Shown here: in pieces, positions 26,421 through 35,913 of the stretch
Layout: every line of letters starts with the position of its first letter
Numbering within the stretch: position 1 is the stretch's first letter
NCBI RefSeq assembly: GCF_001015195.1
Contig: NZ_LDES01000094.1
Location: 1-64,000 of the forward strand
DNA from: Sphingomonas sp. Y57
GTDB lineage: Bacteria > Pseudomonadota > Alphaproteobacteria > Sphingomonadales > Sphingomonadaceae
Length of the DNA stretch: 64,000 nt
Direction: 5' to 3'
Made by a program: the position numbers and the translations under genes
Notes under the pieces: generated by a model
Seen by the model: only the letters and a program-made list of their open reading frames with translations
What the model was told of the DNA's origin: nothing
The model's database searches: none

Positions 26421-27620
26421 TCAGGCCGCGACGAAACGCAGCGGCAGTTTCTCGAACGAGGTGATGGTGTTCGACATCAGCACTTCCGGAGCACCGGCGG
26501 CTTCGATCCGCTCGACCTTCTCGACGAGCATTTCGAGCAGGGCCAGCGCCTCCGTCCGGGTGAGCATCTGTCCGATGCAATTGTGGATGCCGGTGCCGAA
26601 CGAGATATGCTTGCCCGAGGGACGCCCGATATCGAACCGTTCGGCGTCCGCCCATATCGACGGGTCGCGTCCGGCCGATCCGAGGAAGACCAGGATGCCG
26701 TCGCCCTGCCGGATCAGTCGTCCGAACATCTCGGTGTCGCGATGGGCGACGCGGCCGAACACGCGCGCCGGCGAATAATAGCGCAGCACCTCCTCGAACG
26801 CCCTCGTGCGCAGGGCCCGATCCGCGCGCAGCCGCGCATATTGTTCGGGGTTGCGGGCGAAGCAGTAGAGCATGTTGACGATCGAGCCGGCGGTCGTGTC
26901 GACACCTGCCGACAGCAGGCTCATGAGCAGCAACCCCGCCTGTTCCTCGCTGATCTCACCACGCCCCTGGGCTTCATAGATGGCCGCGCCAAGACCGTCG
27001 GGCTTCAAGGCATCGCGGGAGCATTGCGCCTGAACCCACCGGGTCGCCGTCTCCGCCCGTGCGACCAGCGAGAGGAACAGATCGTTCACCGGACCAAAGG
27101 TGTTGAGGATGGCTGCGCCGAAGGTGATCAGATTCTCGCGCCCCTCATCGCGCAGTCCGACGGTGTCGCCGAAGGCCGAGAGCACGAAGGGCACCGCCAG
27201 GTCCTCGACGGCGTCGAAGTCGCCGCCACCCAGCACCCGGTCGATCACGACGGTCGCGACCGATCGATAGGCGGCTTCGTTTGCGCGCAGCAGCTTGGGA
27301 GAAAGAATGCGGCTCATCACCGACCGGATCGGACCATGATCGGGCGGATCGTCCGTCACCAGGATCGCAGGCAGGGGAAAGTCGGGATGCGAGAAGGGCC
27401 GCTTGGCCGAAGAAAAATTCTCGGAATCGCCGAGTATCCTGTTGGCGGCCGCATAACGGCCGGTCGCCCACATGCCGTATTTTTCCAGCCAGACCAGATC
27501 GCCGGCCTCGCGGATAGCCTGGTTGGTGCCAAGACCATCGATGATCGCTTCGACGCTGAAGGGGTCGGCCGCGAAAATGGCGGCTTGTGGTTCCGGGGCA
27601 CGGATACTGTCGACCGGCAT
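26421..27620 (-). CDS. Cytochrome P450 monooxygenase
   Basis: 399 aa soluble class-I P450. Seen: I-helix oxygen-activation segment LSAGVDTTAGS, ExxR in FEEVLRYYSP, the RDP/ER triad region, and the heme-binding loop FGTGIHNCIG with the axial thiolate C348. ATG 27620 is preceded by AGGGAAAG. A longer in-frame start would place an Arg-rich stretch before the domain and is unlikely. No ferredoxin or reductase gene is next to it, so electrons must come from elsewhere. It heads a minus-strand unit with the TPP enzyme and VOC protein and is divergent from a LuxR-type regulator. Confidence 0.93.
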   Translation of the reverse strand: MPVDSIRAPEPQAAIFAADPFSVEAIIDGLGTNQAIREAGDLVWLEKYGMWATGRYAAANRILGDSENFSSAKRPFSHPDFPLPAILVTDDPPDHGPIRSVMSRILSPKLLRANEAAYRSVATVVIDRVLGGGDFDAVEDLAVPFVLSAFGDTVGLRDEGRENLITFGAAILNTFGPVNDLFLSLVARAETATRWVQAQCSRDALKPDGLGAAIYEAQGRGEISEEQAGLLLMSLLSAGVDTTAGSIVNMLYCFARNPEQYARLRADRALRTRAFEEVLRYYSPARVFGRVAHRDTEMFGRLIRQGDGILVFLGSAGRDPSIWADAERFDIGRPSGKHISFGTGIHNCIGQMLTRTEALALLEMLVEKVERIEAAGAPEVLMSNTITSFEKLPLRFVAA

Positions 27621-27732
27621 GTTTCTTTCCCTGCGACTTCGCGATGGGAATGGGGTGCTGGAAAAGCGCTGTGGGGAAAATGGCGATTTATACTCATCCC
27701 TGGCCGCCCGGCGACGCGGCTCTTCCCATGCG

Positions 27733-27761
27733 CCTTTCGATGGCATAAAAATCCCGAAAGG
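27733..27761. promoter_or_regulatory. Inverted repeat upstream of the LuxR-type gene
   Basis: Perfect 7-bp arms CCTTTCG (27733-27739) and CGAAAGG (27755-27761) separated by 15 bases, 36 bases ahead of the regulator start in the P450/LuxR divergent spacer. It may be an operator for the LuxR-type protein or an unrelated hairpin. Confidence 0.4.
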
Positions 27762-27796
27762 ATCAGGCGGACGAAGAGGCGCGACGGGAGGATGCC

Positions 27797-28627
27797 ATGG
27801 GCTCGGGAACGAGTGTCGCGCTGCTTGCGGAGCTGACCAGGTCGATCGATGGCGTCATAACGGCGCAGGAGATCGAGAGCATATTGCTGCGGCCGATTGC
27901 CGGCGCGATCGGCGCCGACGCGACGGCCTTGTTCGAACTCGATGTCGACGATGGATCGCCGCGGGATATCCGCGAGGCGACCCTGAGCAGCTCGATTGCC
28001 GGGGTGCTGGCGCCCTATCGCCGCTCATTGTTCCGCGACGATCCCCTTTATTCGGCGCCGCCCAGGAAGCCGGCCGCCATGTCCGCAATCATGCGGGAGA
28101 CGAGACGGCCCGAAATATCGGCCTATTATGACAATTTCCTGGTCCCGCAGGGCATCGGCGACATTGTCGGAGTGCACTTCCCGGTCATGACCCAACTCGG
28201 CCAGCGGGCCTTTTCCGTCAGCTTCACGCGCCGGACGGGAAGCCCCTGTTATTCGCTGCGGGAAGAGGCGCTTCTCGGCGATGTGCTGCCGCTGCTCGCG
28301 CTCGCCTGTTCCAACGTCGCCCTGCGCGAGGACCTGGCAGCCCTGCAGGCGCGCATAGACGGGATGGCGCTGCCCGCGCATGGCTCGTCCGCGGAAACGA
28401 GCTGGCATCGCTCCTTGCGCAATGGGCCTGCCCCCGACGTCCTGACAGAGCGGGAGCGGGAAATCGCCAGCCTCGTCTATGACGGCCACACCAATTTGTC
28501 GATGGCCAGCCTCCTGAAGATCAGCACCCGCACGGTGGAGAACCATCTGCGGAACATCTACGAGAAGATCGGCATCCGCAGCCGCATGCAGCTCGCGACC
28601 TGGATCAGGCTGAACAGAGCGAACTAA
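27797..28627 (+). CDS. LuxR-family transcriptional regulator
   Basis: 276 aa. Residues 1-190 form a GAF- or autoinducer-domain-like sensor (VHFPVMTQLGQRAFSVSFTR resembles the beta core). A LuxR helix-turn-helix fills the last 60 residues: LTEREREIASLVYDGHTNLSMA, then KISTRTVENHLRNIYEKIGIRSR. ATG 27797 follows GGGAGG. It is divergent from the P450 gene and probably controls it. No luxI-type synthase is in the window, so quorum sensing is not implied. Confidence 0.87.
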   Translation: MGSGTSVALLAELTRSIDGVITAQEIESILLRPIAGAIGADATALFELDVDDGSPRDIREATLSSSIAGVLAPYRRSLFRDDPLYSAPPRKPAAMSAIMRETRRPEISAYYDNFLVPQGIGDIVGVHFPVMTQLGQRAFSVSFTRRTGSPCYSLREEALLGDVLPLLALACSNVALREDLAALQARIDGMALPAHGSSAETSWHRSLRNGPAPDVLTEREREIASLVYDGHTNLSMASLLKISTRTVENHLRNIYEKIGIRSRMQLATWIRLNRAN

Positions 28628-28641
28628 GGCGAGCGACCGCG

Positions 28642-29316
28642 TCAGGCCGGCGTAGCGAACCAGATCACATGGCGCGGCCCCTTGCTGTTGCTGCGCGCGC
28701 GGACCGCGACCTCATCGACCCGAAAGCCGGCGCTGCGCAGGCGGCGGACGAAGGCCGCGTCGGGCGCCGCCGACCAGACCGCGAGCACCCCGCCCGGCTT
28801 CAGCGCCGCCCGCGCCGCCGCGAGGCCGCGCGCCGAATAGAGCCACTCATTGGCGTCGCGAACGAGGCCGTCGGGGCCGTTGTCGACGTCGAGCAGGATA
28901 GCATCATAGGTGCGGGGACCGGCCTGGATGACCTCGGCGACGTCGCTCTCGACAATCGTGACCCGTCTGTCGTCGAGGCAGCCGGCCGCCAGCTCGGCCA
29001 TCGGCCAGCGCGCCCATTGGATGATCTCGGGCACCAGCTCCGCCACCGTGATCCGCGCCGTCGCCGGCAGCGCGCCCAGCGCCGCGCGCAGGGTGAAGCC
29101 CATGCCATAGCCACCGATCAGCAGGTGCGGCGTGCCCGCCCCGCCGCCGAGCCGCTCGATCGTCATCAGCGCCAGCGCTTCCTCCGACCCGCTCATACGG
29201 CTGCTCATCAGCTCGTTGCGATCGAGCACGATCATGAAATCGTCGCCCCGCCGGAACAGCCTCAGCGGCTCGCCCCCCGGCACCTGGGCCGTTCCGATCA
29301 GTTCACGTGCCTTCAT
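28642..29316 (-). CDS. Spermidine-synthase-like methyltransferase-fold protein
   Basis: 224 aa. Seen: LLIGGYGMGFTLRAAL (nucleotide/SAM-type glycine-rich loop near 68-83), ARITVAELVPEIIQWARW, the acidic ILLDVDNGPDGLV segment around 140 and a final strand GFRVDEVAVRA. This fold is shared by spermidine synthases and class I methyltransferases. No polyamine genes are near and the canonical spermidine-synthase gatekeeping residues are not evident, so I leave the reaction open. It is convergent with the LuxR gene, 14 bases away. Confidence 0.8.
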   Translation of the reverse strand: MKARELIGTAQVPGGEPLRLFRRGDDFMIVLDRNELMSSRMSGSEEALALMTIERLGGGAGTPHLLIGGYGMGFTLRAALGALPATARITVAELVPEIIQWARWPMAELAAGCLDDRRVTIVESDVAEVIQAGPRTYDAILLDVDNGPDGLVRDANEWLYSARGLAAARAALKPGGVLAVWSAAPDAAFVRRLRSAGFRVDEVAVRARSNSKGPRHVIWFATPA

Positions 29317-29414
29317 CGCATCTGCTCCCGAGTCCCGTCGCCGATAGGGCTTTCGGCCCGCTCTGGCGAGCGCGCGGATTGAAGCCGCCGCGAAAAGCGC
29401 GCTAACGCACCTTG

Positions 29415-30107
29415 ATGGACGACCTGTTTTTCGATCGCGCGATCCGCGACCAGACCCTCGCCCGCGCCGATATCGAGCGGCTGCGGGCGGCGAGGCCGCA
29501 TCAGCATCTGATCGATTGCGACCTGGAGGAGGCCGACCTGTCGGGGATGGACCTGTCGGGATGGACCTTCGAGCGCTGCACCCTGCGCCGGACCGACCTC
29601 TCCGGCGCGAAGCTGGAGGAGACCCGATGGCTGTCGTGCCGGGGCGCCTTCGCGCAGTTCACCGGCGCCCAGCTCGGCGAGGCGCGCTTCACCGCCAGCG
29701 ACTTCAACAATTGCGTGCTGCGGCGCGCGGTCCTGACCGCCGCGTCGTTCGAGCGGTGCAAGCTGACCGGCGCCGACCTGTCCGACGCGCGGACGATCGA
29801 CATCCGCTTCGAGGAGACTTTGCTGGTCAACGCCCGGCTGCCCGGAATCTCCTTCCGCGAGCAGCAGCTGGTCAAGGTCGACTTCAGCCAGGCCGACCTG
29901 CGCCAGGGCGATTTCCGCGCGACGCAGTTCGAAGATTGCAGCCTGCGCGACGCGAACATGGTCGGGGCCCGGTTCGACGAGGCCGACCTGCGGGGGGCGG
30001 ACCTGGGCGGCTTGCGACTGTCCGATGCCACCCTGTTCCGGGGCGCGACGATCTCGCGCCAGCAGGCCGGCCAGCTGCTCGGCGAGCTTGGTCTCCGGGT
30101 GTTGTGA
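29415..30107 (+). CDS. Pentapeptide-repeat protein
   Basis: 230 aa built almost entirely of A(D/N)LXX pentapeptides (for example CDLEEADLSGMDLSG, GADLSDARTI and EADLRGADLGGLRL), which fold into a right-handed beta-helix. MfpA and Qnr proteins of this family mimic B-DNA and protect gyrase from quinolones. A dimerising C-terminal tail (QLLGELGLRVL) is present, as in Qnr/MfpA. ATG 29415 is chosen over a TTG one codon earlier. A gyrase role is only a family-based possibility. Confidence 0.88.
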   Translation: MDDLFFDRAIRDQTLARADIERLRAARPHQHLIDCDLEEADLSGMDLSGWTFERCTLRRTDLSGAKLEETRWLSCRGAFAQFTGAQLGEARFTASDFNNCVLRRAVLTAASFERCKLTGADLSDARTIDIRFEETLLVNARLPGISFREQQLVKVDFSQADLRQGDFRATQFEDCSLRDANMVGARFDEADLRGADLGGLRLSDATLFRGATISRQQAGQLLGELGLRVL

Positions 30108-30114
30108 AGCCGCG

Positions 30115-31557
30115 CTACTGGCGGGGCGCCCGGTCCTCGTCGCCGCCGCCCAGCGCCCGGTAAAGGCCGGTCGCGCTCGACAGTTCCTGTCGGCGCAACT
30201 CGAGCATCGCCCGCTGTGCCGCATATTGGCTGCGCTGCGCATCGAGCAGCTCGAGCCGGCTGTCGAACCCGACACGGTAGCGCATGTCGGACAGCCGCGT
30301 GCGCCGCTCTGCCGCCTCAACCGCCTTGCGCTGTGCATCAAGCTGGCTCGCATAGGTGGCGCGCCCGGCAAGTCCGTCAGCAACTTCGCGGAAGCCGGTC
30401 TGGATCGCCTTCTCGTAATTGGCGATGGCGATCGATTTCTGCACCTTGGCGAGCCGCAGCTCACCGCGCAGGCTGCCACCCCGGAAGATCGGCTGGCTGA
30501 TCTGCGGGGTGAAGGACCAGGTGCGATTGTCACCCTTGAACAGGTCGCCAAACGCCAGGCTGGTGAAGCCGAACAGCCCGGTCAGCGACAGGCGCGGGAA
30601 GAAGGCCGCTCGCGCCGCCCCGACATCGGCATTGGCCGCGACCAGCTCGCGCTCGGCCTGGCGGATGTCGGGCCGGTTGGCGATCAGCTCGGACGGCAGC
30701 CCGGCCGGAAGCTGGGTCATGATCGGCTGGTCGGCGAGCGCGATCGGCGCCGGCAGATCGGCCGGGATCGGTGCGCCGACCAGCAGTTGCAGCGCGTTGC
30801 CCGCCTGCGCCAGCGCCCGCTGGCCCGCGGCGAGATCGGCCATAGCCTGCTGGACCTGCCCCTCGGCCTGAGCCAGTTCGAGCCCGCTGACCTGCTTTGC
30901 CTCATGCTGGCGGCGGGTGATGTCGAGCGAGGCGTTCCAGTCGGCCATGGTACGCTCGGTCAGTGCCAGCTGCTCGGCGGCGAGCCGCTCGGCCAGATAG
31001 GCGTCCACCACCGACCCGATCAGCGCGATCCGCGCGGCGCGGCGGCCCTCGTCGCTTGCCAGATAGCGCTCGAACGCCGCCTGGCTCTGCGAACGGAGCC
31101 GACCGAACAGGTCGATCTCGAAACTGGTGAGCGCGGCGTTGGCCGAATATTGGCCGAATTCGAACCCGCTCGGCACGGCCGCACCAGTGCCCCCGCCGGT
31201 CGCTCCGCCGATCCCCGCGGCCGCGGTGCTGAGCGGAATACGCTGGCGGCTATAGGATCCGTTGGCGTCGACCTGCGGCAGCATCGCCCCGCGCGCCACC
31301 CGGAACTGCGCTCGCGCCGCCTCGACGTTGAGCACCGAGACGCGCAGGTCGCGATTGTTGGCCAGCGCCAGTTCGATCAGCGCCTGGAGGCGCGGGTCGC
31401 CGAACATCGTCCGCCAGTCGATCGCGGCAGCGCTCGCCGGCTCGGCTACCGCGGCGTCGGGATAGCTGGCGGCGACGGGCGGCTTCGGGATGTCGAGCCG
31501 CGGGTTCATCGAACAGGCGCCGGTCATCAGCAGCGCCAGCATGGCGATCCTGCGCAT
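30115..31557 (-). CDS. RND efflux outer-membrane lipoprotein (OprM/NodT/AdeC type)
   Basis: 480 aa outer-membrane channel of a tripartite efflux pump. Seen: signal peptide with lipobox LLMTGAC (C15), then two homologous helical-barrel repeats typical of TolC-family factors (ALIELALANNRDLRVSVLNVEAA near 85-105, and a second repeat ending TRLSDMRYRVGFDSRLELLDAQR). ATG 31557 is favoured because a GGAGGAG sequence lies five bases before it; a GTG two codons earlier overlaps the pump gene stop and is possible. Third gene of the MFP-RND-OMF operon. Confidence 0.93.
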   Translation of the reverse strand: MRRIAMLALLMTGACSMNPRLDIPKPPVAASYPDAAVAEPASAAAIDWRTMFGDPRLQALIELALANNRDLRVSVLNVEAARAQFRVARGAMLPQVDANGSYSRQRIPLSTAAAGIGGATGGGTGAAVPSGFEFGQYSANAALTSFEIDLFGRLRSQSQAAFERYLASDEGRRAARIALIGSVVDAYLAERLAAEQLALTERTMADWNASLDITRRQHEAKQVSGLELAQAEGQVQQAMADLAAGQRALAQAGNALQLLVGAPIPADLPAPIALADQPIMTQLPAGLPSELIANRPDIRQAERELVAANADVGAARAAFFPRLSLTGLFGFTSLAFGDLFKGDNRTWSFTPQISQPIFRGGSLRGELRLAKVQKSIAIANYEKAIQTGFREVADGLAGRATYASQLDAQRKAVEAAERRTRLSDMRYRVGFDSRLELLDAQRSQYAAQRAMLELRRQELSSATGLYRALGGGDEDRAPRQ

Positions 31558-31559
31558 GC

Positions 31560-34500
31560 TCACTCCTCCATCGCCGGCTTGCGCTTCTTGTAGCGCTCGA
31601 CCAGCTTCATCATCACCACGAAGAAGACCGGTACGAAGAAGATCGCCAGCAGCGTCGCGCTGATCATCCCGCCGAACACGCCGGTGCCGATGGCGCGCTG
31701 TGTCTCCTTGCTCGCCCCGGTCGCCAGCATCAGCGGCATGACGCCCAGGGTGAAGGCGAGGCTGGTCATGATGATCGGCCGCAGACGCAGGCGGGCGGCG
31801 TGGATCGTCGCGTCGATCGTCGACATCCCCTCGTCGCGCGCCGCCTTGGCGAACTCGACGATCAGGATCGCGTTCTTGGCGCTGAGGCCGATGATCGTGA
31901 TCAGCCCCACCTTGAAGAACACGTCATTGGGCAGCCCGGCGACCATCACCGCCGCGAGCGCACCGAGCAGGCCGAGCGGCACCACCATGATCACCGACAG
32001 CGGGATGGCCCAGCTTTCGTAGAGCGCCGCGAGCACCAGGAAGACGACGAACATCGACAAAGCGAGCAGCATCAGCGCCTCGTCGCCAGCCTGCTTCTCC
32101 TGCAGCGACTGGCCGGTCCATTCGATCGCGAAGCCAGGCGGAAGCTCAGCCGCGAGCCGTTCCATCTCCTTCATCGCCGCGCCGCTCGAATAGCCGGGAG
32201 CAGCCGAACCGGCGATGCGCATCGTCGGATAGCCGTTGTAGCGGATGAGCTGGAGCGGGGTCACCTCCCACCGCGGGTTGATCACCTCGCCCAGCCGCAC
32301 GGGATTGCCGGCAGCGTTGCGGACATGGAGGTCGAGCACGTCGTCGAGCTTCATCCGCGACGACGCCTCGGCCTGGACGATCACCTGCTGGAGCCTCCCC
32401 CGGTTGGGGAAGTCGTTGATGTAGGTCGAGCCGATCGCGCCGCTGAGCGTCGAGGCGATATCGGTGAACGAAACGCCCAACGCCTGCGCCTTGCGCCGGT
32501 CGATCTCCAGCTTGACGCTGCTGCCCGGCGGAAGTCCCTCGGGATAGACGCCCTGCAGCACCTTGCTTTGCGCGGCGAGGCCAAGGAGCTGGCCCTGCGC
32601 GGCCATCAGCGCGGCGTCGCCCTTGCCGGCGCGATCCTGCAGACGCAGGGAGAAGCCCGACGAATTGCCGAGACCCTCGATCGATGGCGGCAGCAGGCTC
32701 ATGACCACACCCTCGCGGATCGCGGCCGTCGCCTGCCGGGCCGCCGCCACCTCACTCTGCGCGGTCGCGCCGTCGCGGTCACTCCAATCCTTGAGCTGGG
32801 TGAAGACCATTGCCGCGTTCGCGCCGGAACCGGAGAAGCCGAAACCCTGTACCGCCGTCGTGTCGCGCACCGCCGGGCGGCTCTTATTATGCCGTTCGAG
32901 CACCGAGACCGCCTCGCTCGTGCGCGAGATCGTGGCGTCGGCCGGCATCTGGAACGCGGTGATGTAGAAGCCCTGGTCTTCTTCCGGCAGGAAAGCAGAT
33001 GGCAGGTTCACGAAGCCGACGCCGAGCAGCACAAGCACCACCGCGAATGAGACCATCATCCGCCCGGTCCGTTTCAACAGGCGCGCGACCCAGCCCTGAT
33101 AGCCGCCGGCCAGCGTGTCGAACTTGCGGTCGAACCAGCCAAAGAAGCCGCGCTTCTCCTCATGGCCGTGGACGGGCTTCAGGATCGTGGCGCACAGCGC
33201 CGGAGTCAGCGACAGGGCCAGGAAGGCGGAGAACAGGATCGATACCGCCATCGATATGGTGAACTGGCGATAGATCGCGCCGACCGATCCGCTGGCGAAG
33301 GCCATAGGGATGAACACCGCGGTCAGCACCAGGGTGATGCCGATGATCGCGCCGGTGATCTCCCGCATCGCCTTGCGGGTGGCGTCGCGGGGCGACAGCC
33401 CCTCCTCCGCCATCAGCCGCTCGACATTTTCGACCACGACGATCGCGTCGTCGACGATGATGCCGATCGCCAGCACCATGCCGAACATGGTGAGGACGTT
33501 GACCGAGAAACCCGCGACCAGCATCACCGAGAGGGTACCGAGCAACGCGATCGGAGCAACGATCGCGGGGACCAGCGTGTAGCGAAACTTCTGCAGGAAC
33601 AGGAACATGACGAGGAAGACGAGCAGCATCGCCTCGACGAGCGTCTCAACGACCTTCTCGATCGATATCTTCACGAACGGGGCGGTATCGAACGGCACGC
33701 TGTAGGAAAGGCCGTCGGGCATCGCCTTCGACAGCTCATCCATCCTGTCGAGCACGCCCTGGGAAGTGGCGACCGCATTGGCGCCGGGTGTAAGCTGGAC
33801 CGCCAGAATCGCGGTCGGCCGCCCGTTTGTCCGGGCGCTGGCAGCGAAGCTCTGCGAAGCGAGGTTGACCCTGGCGACATCGCCCAGCAGGACGCTCGAT
33901 CCGTCGCTGTTGGCACGCAGCACGATCTGCCGGAATTCCTCGGGCGTCTGGAGCTGGCCGTCGACGGTCAGCGGGATCGTCACGCGCTGTTCGCCGACGG
34001 TGGGCTCGGATCCGATCGCGCCCGGCGCGATCTGAACGTTCTGCGCGGCGATCGCGGCGTTCACGTCCGCCATCGTCAGGCTGTAGGAGAGCAGCTTGTC
34101 GGGGTCGATCCACACCCGCATCGCGCGTTCGGAGGTGAAAAGCTGGACGCGGCCGACGCCGGGTACGCGTTTCAGCTCCTCCGACACGTTGCGCGCGGCA
34201 TAGTCGCCGAGCACGCCCGGATCGACATTCGGGTCCTTGGACTGGATCGCGATCAGTACCAGGAAGCCTGACGAGGCCGCCTCGACGAAGACGCCGGTCT
34301 GCCGCACCACCTGCGGCAGGCGCGGTTCGGCGGTCTTGAGCCGGTTCTGCACATCGACCTGCGCCAGTTCGGGATTGGTCCCGGGCTTGAACGTCGCGGT
34401 GATCTGGGCAACGCCCGAGGTGTCGGTCGAGCTCTCGAAATAGAGCAGGTTCTTCACGCTCGACAGCTCACGCTCGATCAGGCCGACGACACTGTCGTTC

Positions 34501-34670
34501 ATCGTGCGCGGCGTCGCGCCCGGATAGGTGGCGGTGATCGTGATGCTGGGCGGCGCGATCGTCGGATAGCGCTCGATCGGAAGCTGCGGGATCGAGATCA
34601 GGCCCATCAGGACGATCACGATCGCGATCACCCAGGCGAAGACGGGCCGATCAATGAAGAAGCGGGGCAT
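31560..34670 (-). CDS. RND multidrug efflux permease (AcrB/AdeB/MexB type)
   Basis: 1036 aa inner-membrane proton-driven drug exporter with twelve transmembrane segments and two large periplasmic loops. Seen: RPVFAWVIAIVIVLMG at TM1, SSVKNLLYFESSTDTSG in the pore loop, the GIIVDDAIVVVENVERLM motif in TM4 carrying the paired proton-relay Asp residues, and a second half with MVVPLGLLGALAAV and GLITIIGLSAKNAILIVEF. Length fits the hydrophobe/amphiphile (HAE-1) family. The MFP gene ends 14 bases upstream. Substrates inferred only: drugs and lipophilic compounds. Confidence 0.96.
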   Translation of the reverse strand: MPRFFIDRPVFAWVIAIVIVLMGLISIPQLPIERYPTIAPPSITITATYPGATPRTMNDSVVGLIERELSSVKNLLYFESSTDTSGVAQITATFKPGTNPELAQVDVQNRLKTAEPRLPQVVRQTGVFVEAASSGFLVLIAIQSKDPNVDPGVLGDYAARNVSEELKRVPGVGRVQLFTSERAMRVWIDPDKLLSYSLTMADVNAAIAAQNVQIAPGAIGSEPTVGEQRVTIPLTVDGQLQTPEEFRQIVLRANSDGSSVLLGDVARVNLASQSFAASARTNGRPTAILAVQLTPGANAVATSQGVLDRMDELSKAMPDGLSYSVPFDTAPFVKISIEKVVETLVEAMLLVFLVMFLFLQKFRYTLVPAIVAPIALLGTLSVMLVAGFSVNVLTMFGMVLAIGIIVDDAIVVVENVERLMAEEGLSPRDATRKAMREITGAIIGITLVLTAVFIPMAFASGSVGAIYRQFTISMAVSILFSAFLALSLTPALCATILKPVHGHEEKRGFFGWFDRKFDTLAGGYQGWVARLLKRTGRMMVSFAVVLVLLGVGFVNLPSAFLPEEDQGFYITAFQMPADATISRTSEAVSVLERHNKSRPAVRDTTAVQGFGFSGSGANAAMVFTQLKDWSDRDGATAQSEVAAARQATAAIREGVVMSLLPPSIEGLGNSSGFSLRLQDRAGKGDAALMAAQGQLLGLAAQSKVLQGVYPEGLPPGSSVKLEIDRRKAQALGVSFTDIASTLSGAIGSTYINDFPNRGRLQQVIVQAEASSRMKLDDVLDLHVRNAAGNPVRLGEVINPRWEVTPLQLIRYNGYPTMRIAGSAAPGYSSGAAMKEMERLAAELPPGFAIEWTGQSLQEKQAGDEALMLLALSMFVVFLVLAALYESWAIPLSVIMVVPLGLLGALAAVMVAGLPNDVFFKVGLITIIGLSAKNAILIVEFAKAARDEGMSTIDATIHAARLRLRPIIMTSLAFTLGVMPLMLATGASKETQRAIGTGVFGGMISATLLAIFFVPVFFVVMMKLVERYKKRKPAMEE

Positions 34671-34684
34671 GGATCCGGCCTATC

Positions 34685-35824
34685 TCAGCGCGCCGCTGCC
34701 CGGCGCCACGGCATCGGCTTGACGACAGCACCGTTCTGTACCCGGTCCTGGCCTTCGACCATCACCCGGTCACCCGGCTTCAACCCTTCACGGACGACGA
34801 CCTGCCCATCCTTCTCGTCGCCGAGCACGACCTTGCGATCCTGCACCTTGTTCTGAGCGTCGACGATCTTGACCGTGGTGTCACCGGAGCCGCCATGGGC
34901 GACCGCCTGCAGCGGTACCATGATAGCATCGGGCAAAGCGAGGCGCGGCAACCGGGCGCGGACGAACATGCCGGGCAGCAATGCCCGGTCGCCGTTCGGA
35001 ACCTCGACCCGCGCGATCACCTCGCCGGTGCCGGGATCGACGCTGATGCCCGAAAAGAGCAACCGACCCTTGACCGGATAGACCCGGCCGCTGCCGGAAA
35101 TGATCTCCACCGGGGCACCCTGCGCGCCGGTGCCGGCGCTGGCCGCATCGCGCAGCGCATCGAGCCGGGCCGCCGGCTGGCGAACGTCGACATAGACGCG
35201 GTCGATCTGCTGCACGGTGGCGAGCGGATTGGCGTCGCCGGCGTTGGCCAGCGCACCTTCGGTCAGGACCGCCTGGTCGATGCGGCCGCTGATCGGCGAA
35301 CGGATCGTCGCGAAGCCCAGGTCGACGCGGCGCCGTTCAAGGTCGGCGCGGGTCTGGGCGAGGTCGGCGGCCGCCTGGCGGCGCGCAGCGACCGCATCAT
35401 CATAGGCCTGTCCGCTGATCGCATCGCTCCTGACCAGCGGGGCGAGCCGGTCCTCCTGCGCCTTGGCCCGAGCGAGCGCGGCTTCCGCGCGGCGGACGCC
35501 GGCCGCAGCACTCCCCGCGTCGGCGCGGAAGGGAGAGGGGTCTATCTGGAACAGGGGCTGGCCGGCGCGAACCTCGCTGCCTTGCTCGAACAGGCGCCGC
35601 TGTATGATCCCGCTGACCTGGGGGCGGATCTCCGCAACGCGGAAGGCGACGACGCGGCCGGGCAGTTCATCTGCGATCGAGACCGCCGTCGGGGCGACCT
35701 TCACAACCGAAACCTCGGGCACAGGCGGCGGCCCCTGCGGCTTTTCCCCACAGGCCACGAGCGCCAGCGCCACTGCAACGCAAAGCAACGGCGCCTTGCG
35801 GCACCTCACATCGAACTTCTTCAT
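34685..35824 (-). CDS. RND efflux periplasmic adaptor (membrane fusion protein)
   Basis: 379 aa lipoprotein with lipobox VAC at C25 (LALVACGEK), then a lipoyl-type beta region (SVADE-like ISIADELPGRVVAFRVAEIRPQVSGIIQ), a helical hairpin (EAALARAKAQEDR) and a barrel domain with PVKGRLLFSGISVDPGTGEVI. It links the RND permease to the outer-membrane channel. ATG 35824 is chosen since upstream in-frame codons run through the divergent promoter region. First gene of the operon, divergent from the response regulator at 35.9 kb. Confidence 0.93.
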   Translation of the reverse strand: MKKFDVRCRKAPLLCVAVALALVACGEKPQGPPPVPEVSVVKVAPTAVSIADELPGRVVAFRVAEIRPQVSGIIQRRLFEQGSEVRAGQPLFQIDPSPFRADAGSAAAGVRRAEAALARAKAQEDRLAPLVRSDAISGQAYDDAVAARRQAAADLAQTRADLERRRVDLGFATIRSPISGRIDQAVLTEGALANAGDANPLATVQQIDRVYVDVRQPAARLDALRDAASAGTGAQGAPVEIISGSGRVYPVKGRLLFSGISVDPGTGEVIARVEVPNGDRALLPGMFVRARLPRLALPDAIMVPLQAVAHGGSGDTTVKIVDAQNKVQDRKVVLGDEKDGQVVVREGLKPGDRVMVEGQDRVQNGAVVKPMPWRRAAAR

Positions 35825-35891
35825 CGAACCTGGTCCAGGACAATCTAGGCGATGGCTTTGCACCGCTCGCGTCGAATATTTGTGTACGTAA

Positions 35892-35909
35892 TGTGGAGAT
35901 AGTGTGGAG
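35892..35909 (+). promoter_or_regulatory. TGTGGAG direct repeat in the pump/regulator spacer
   Basis: TGTGGAG at 35892-35898 and again at 35903-35909, start-to-start distance 11 bases, i.e. one DNA turn, which is how OmpR-family dimers bind. It ends 4 bases before the ATG of the response regulator. From memory, AdeR of Acinetobacter binds a very similar GTGTGGAG direct repeat in the adeR-adeA spacer. That recollection needs checking. Confidence 0.55.
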
Positions 35910-35913
35910 GCAC

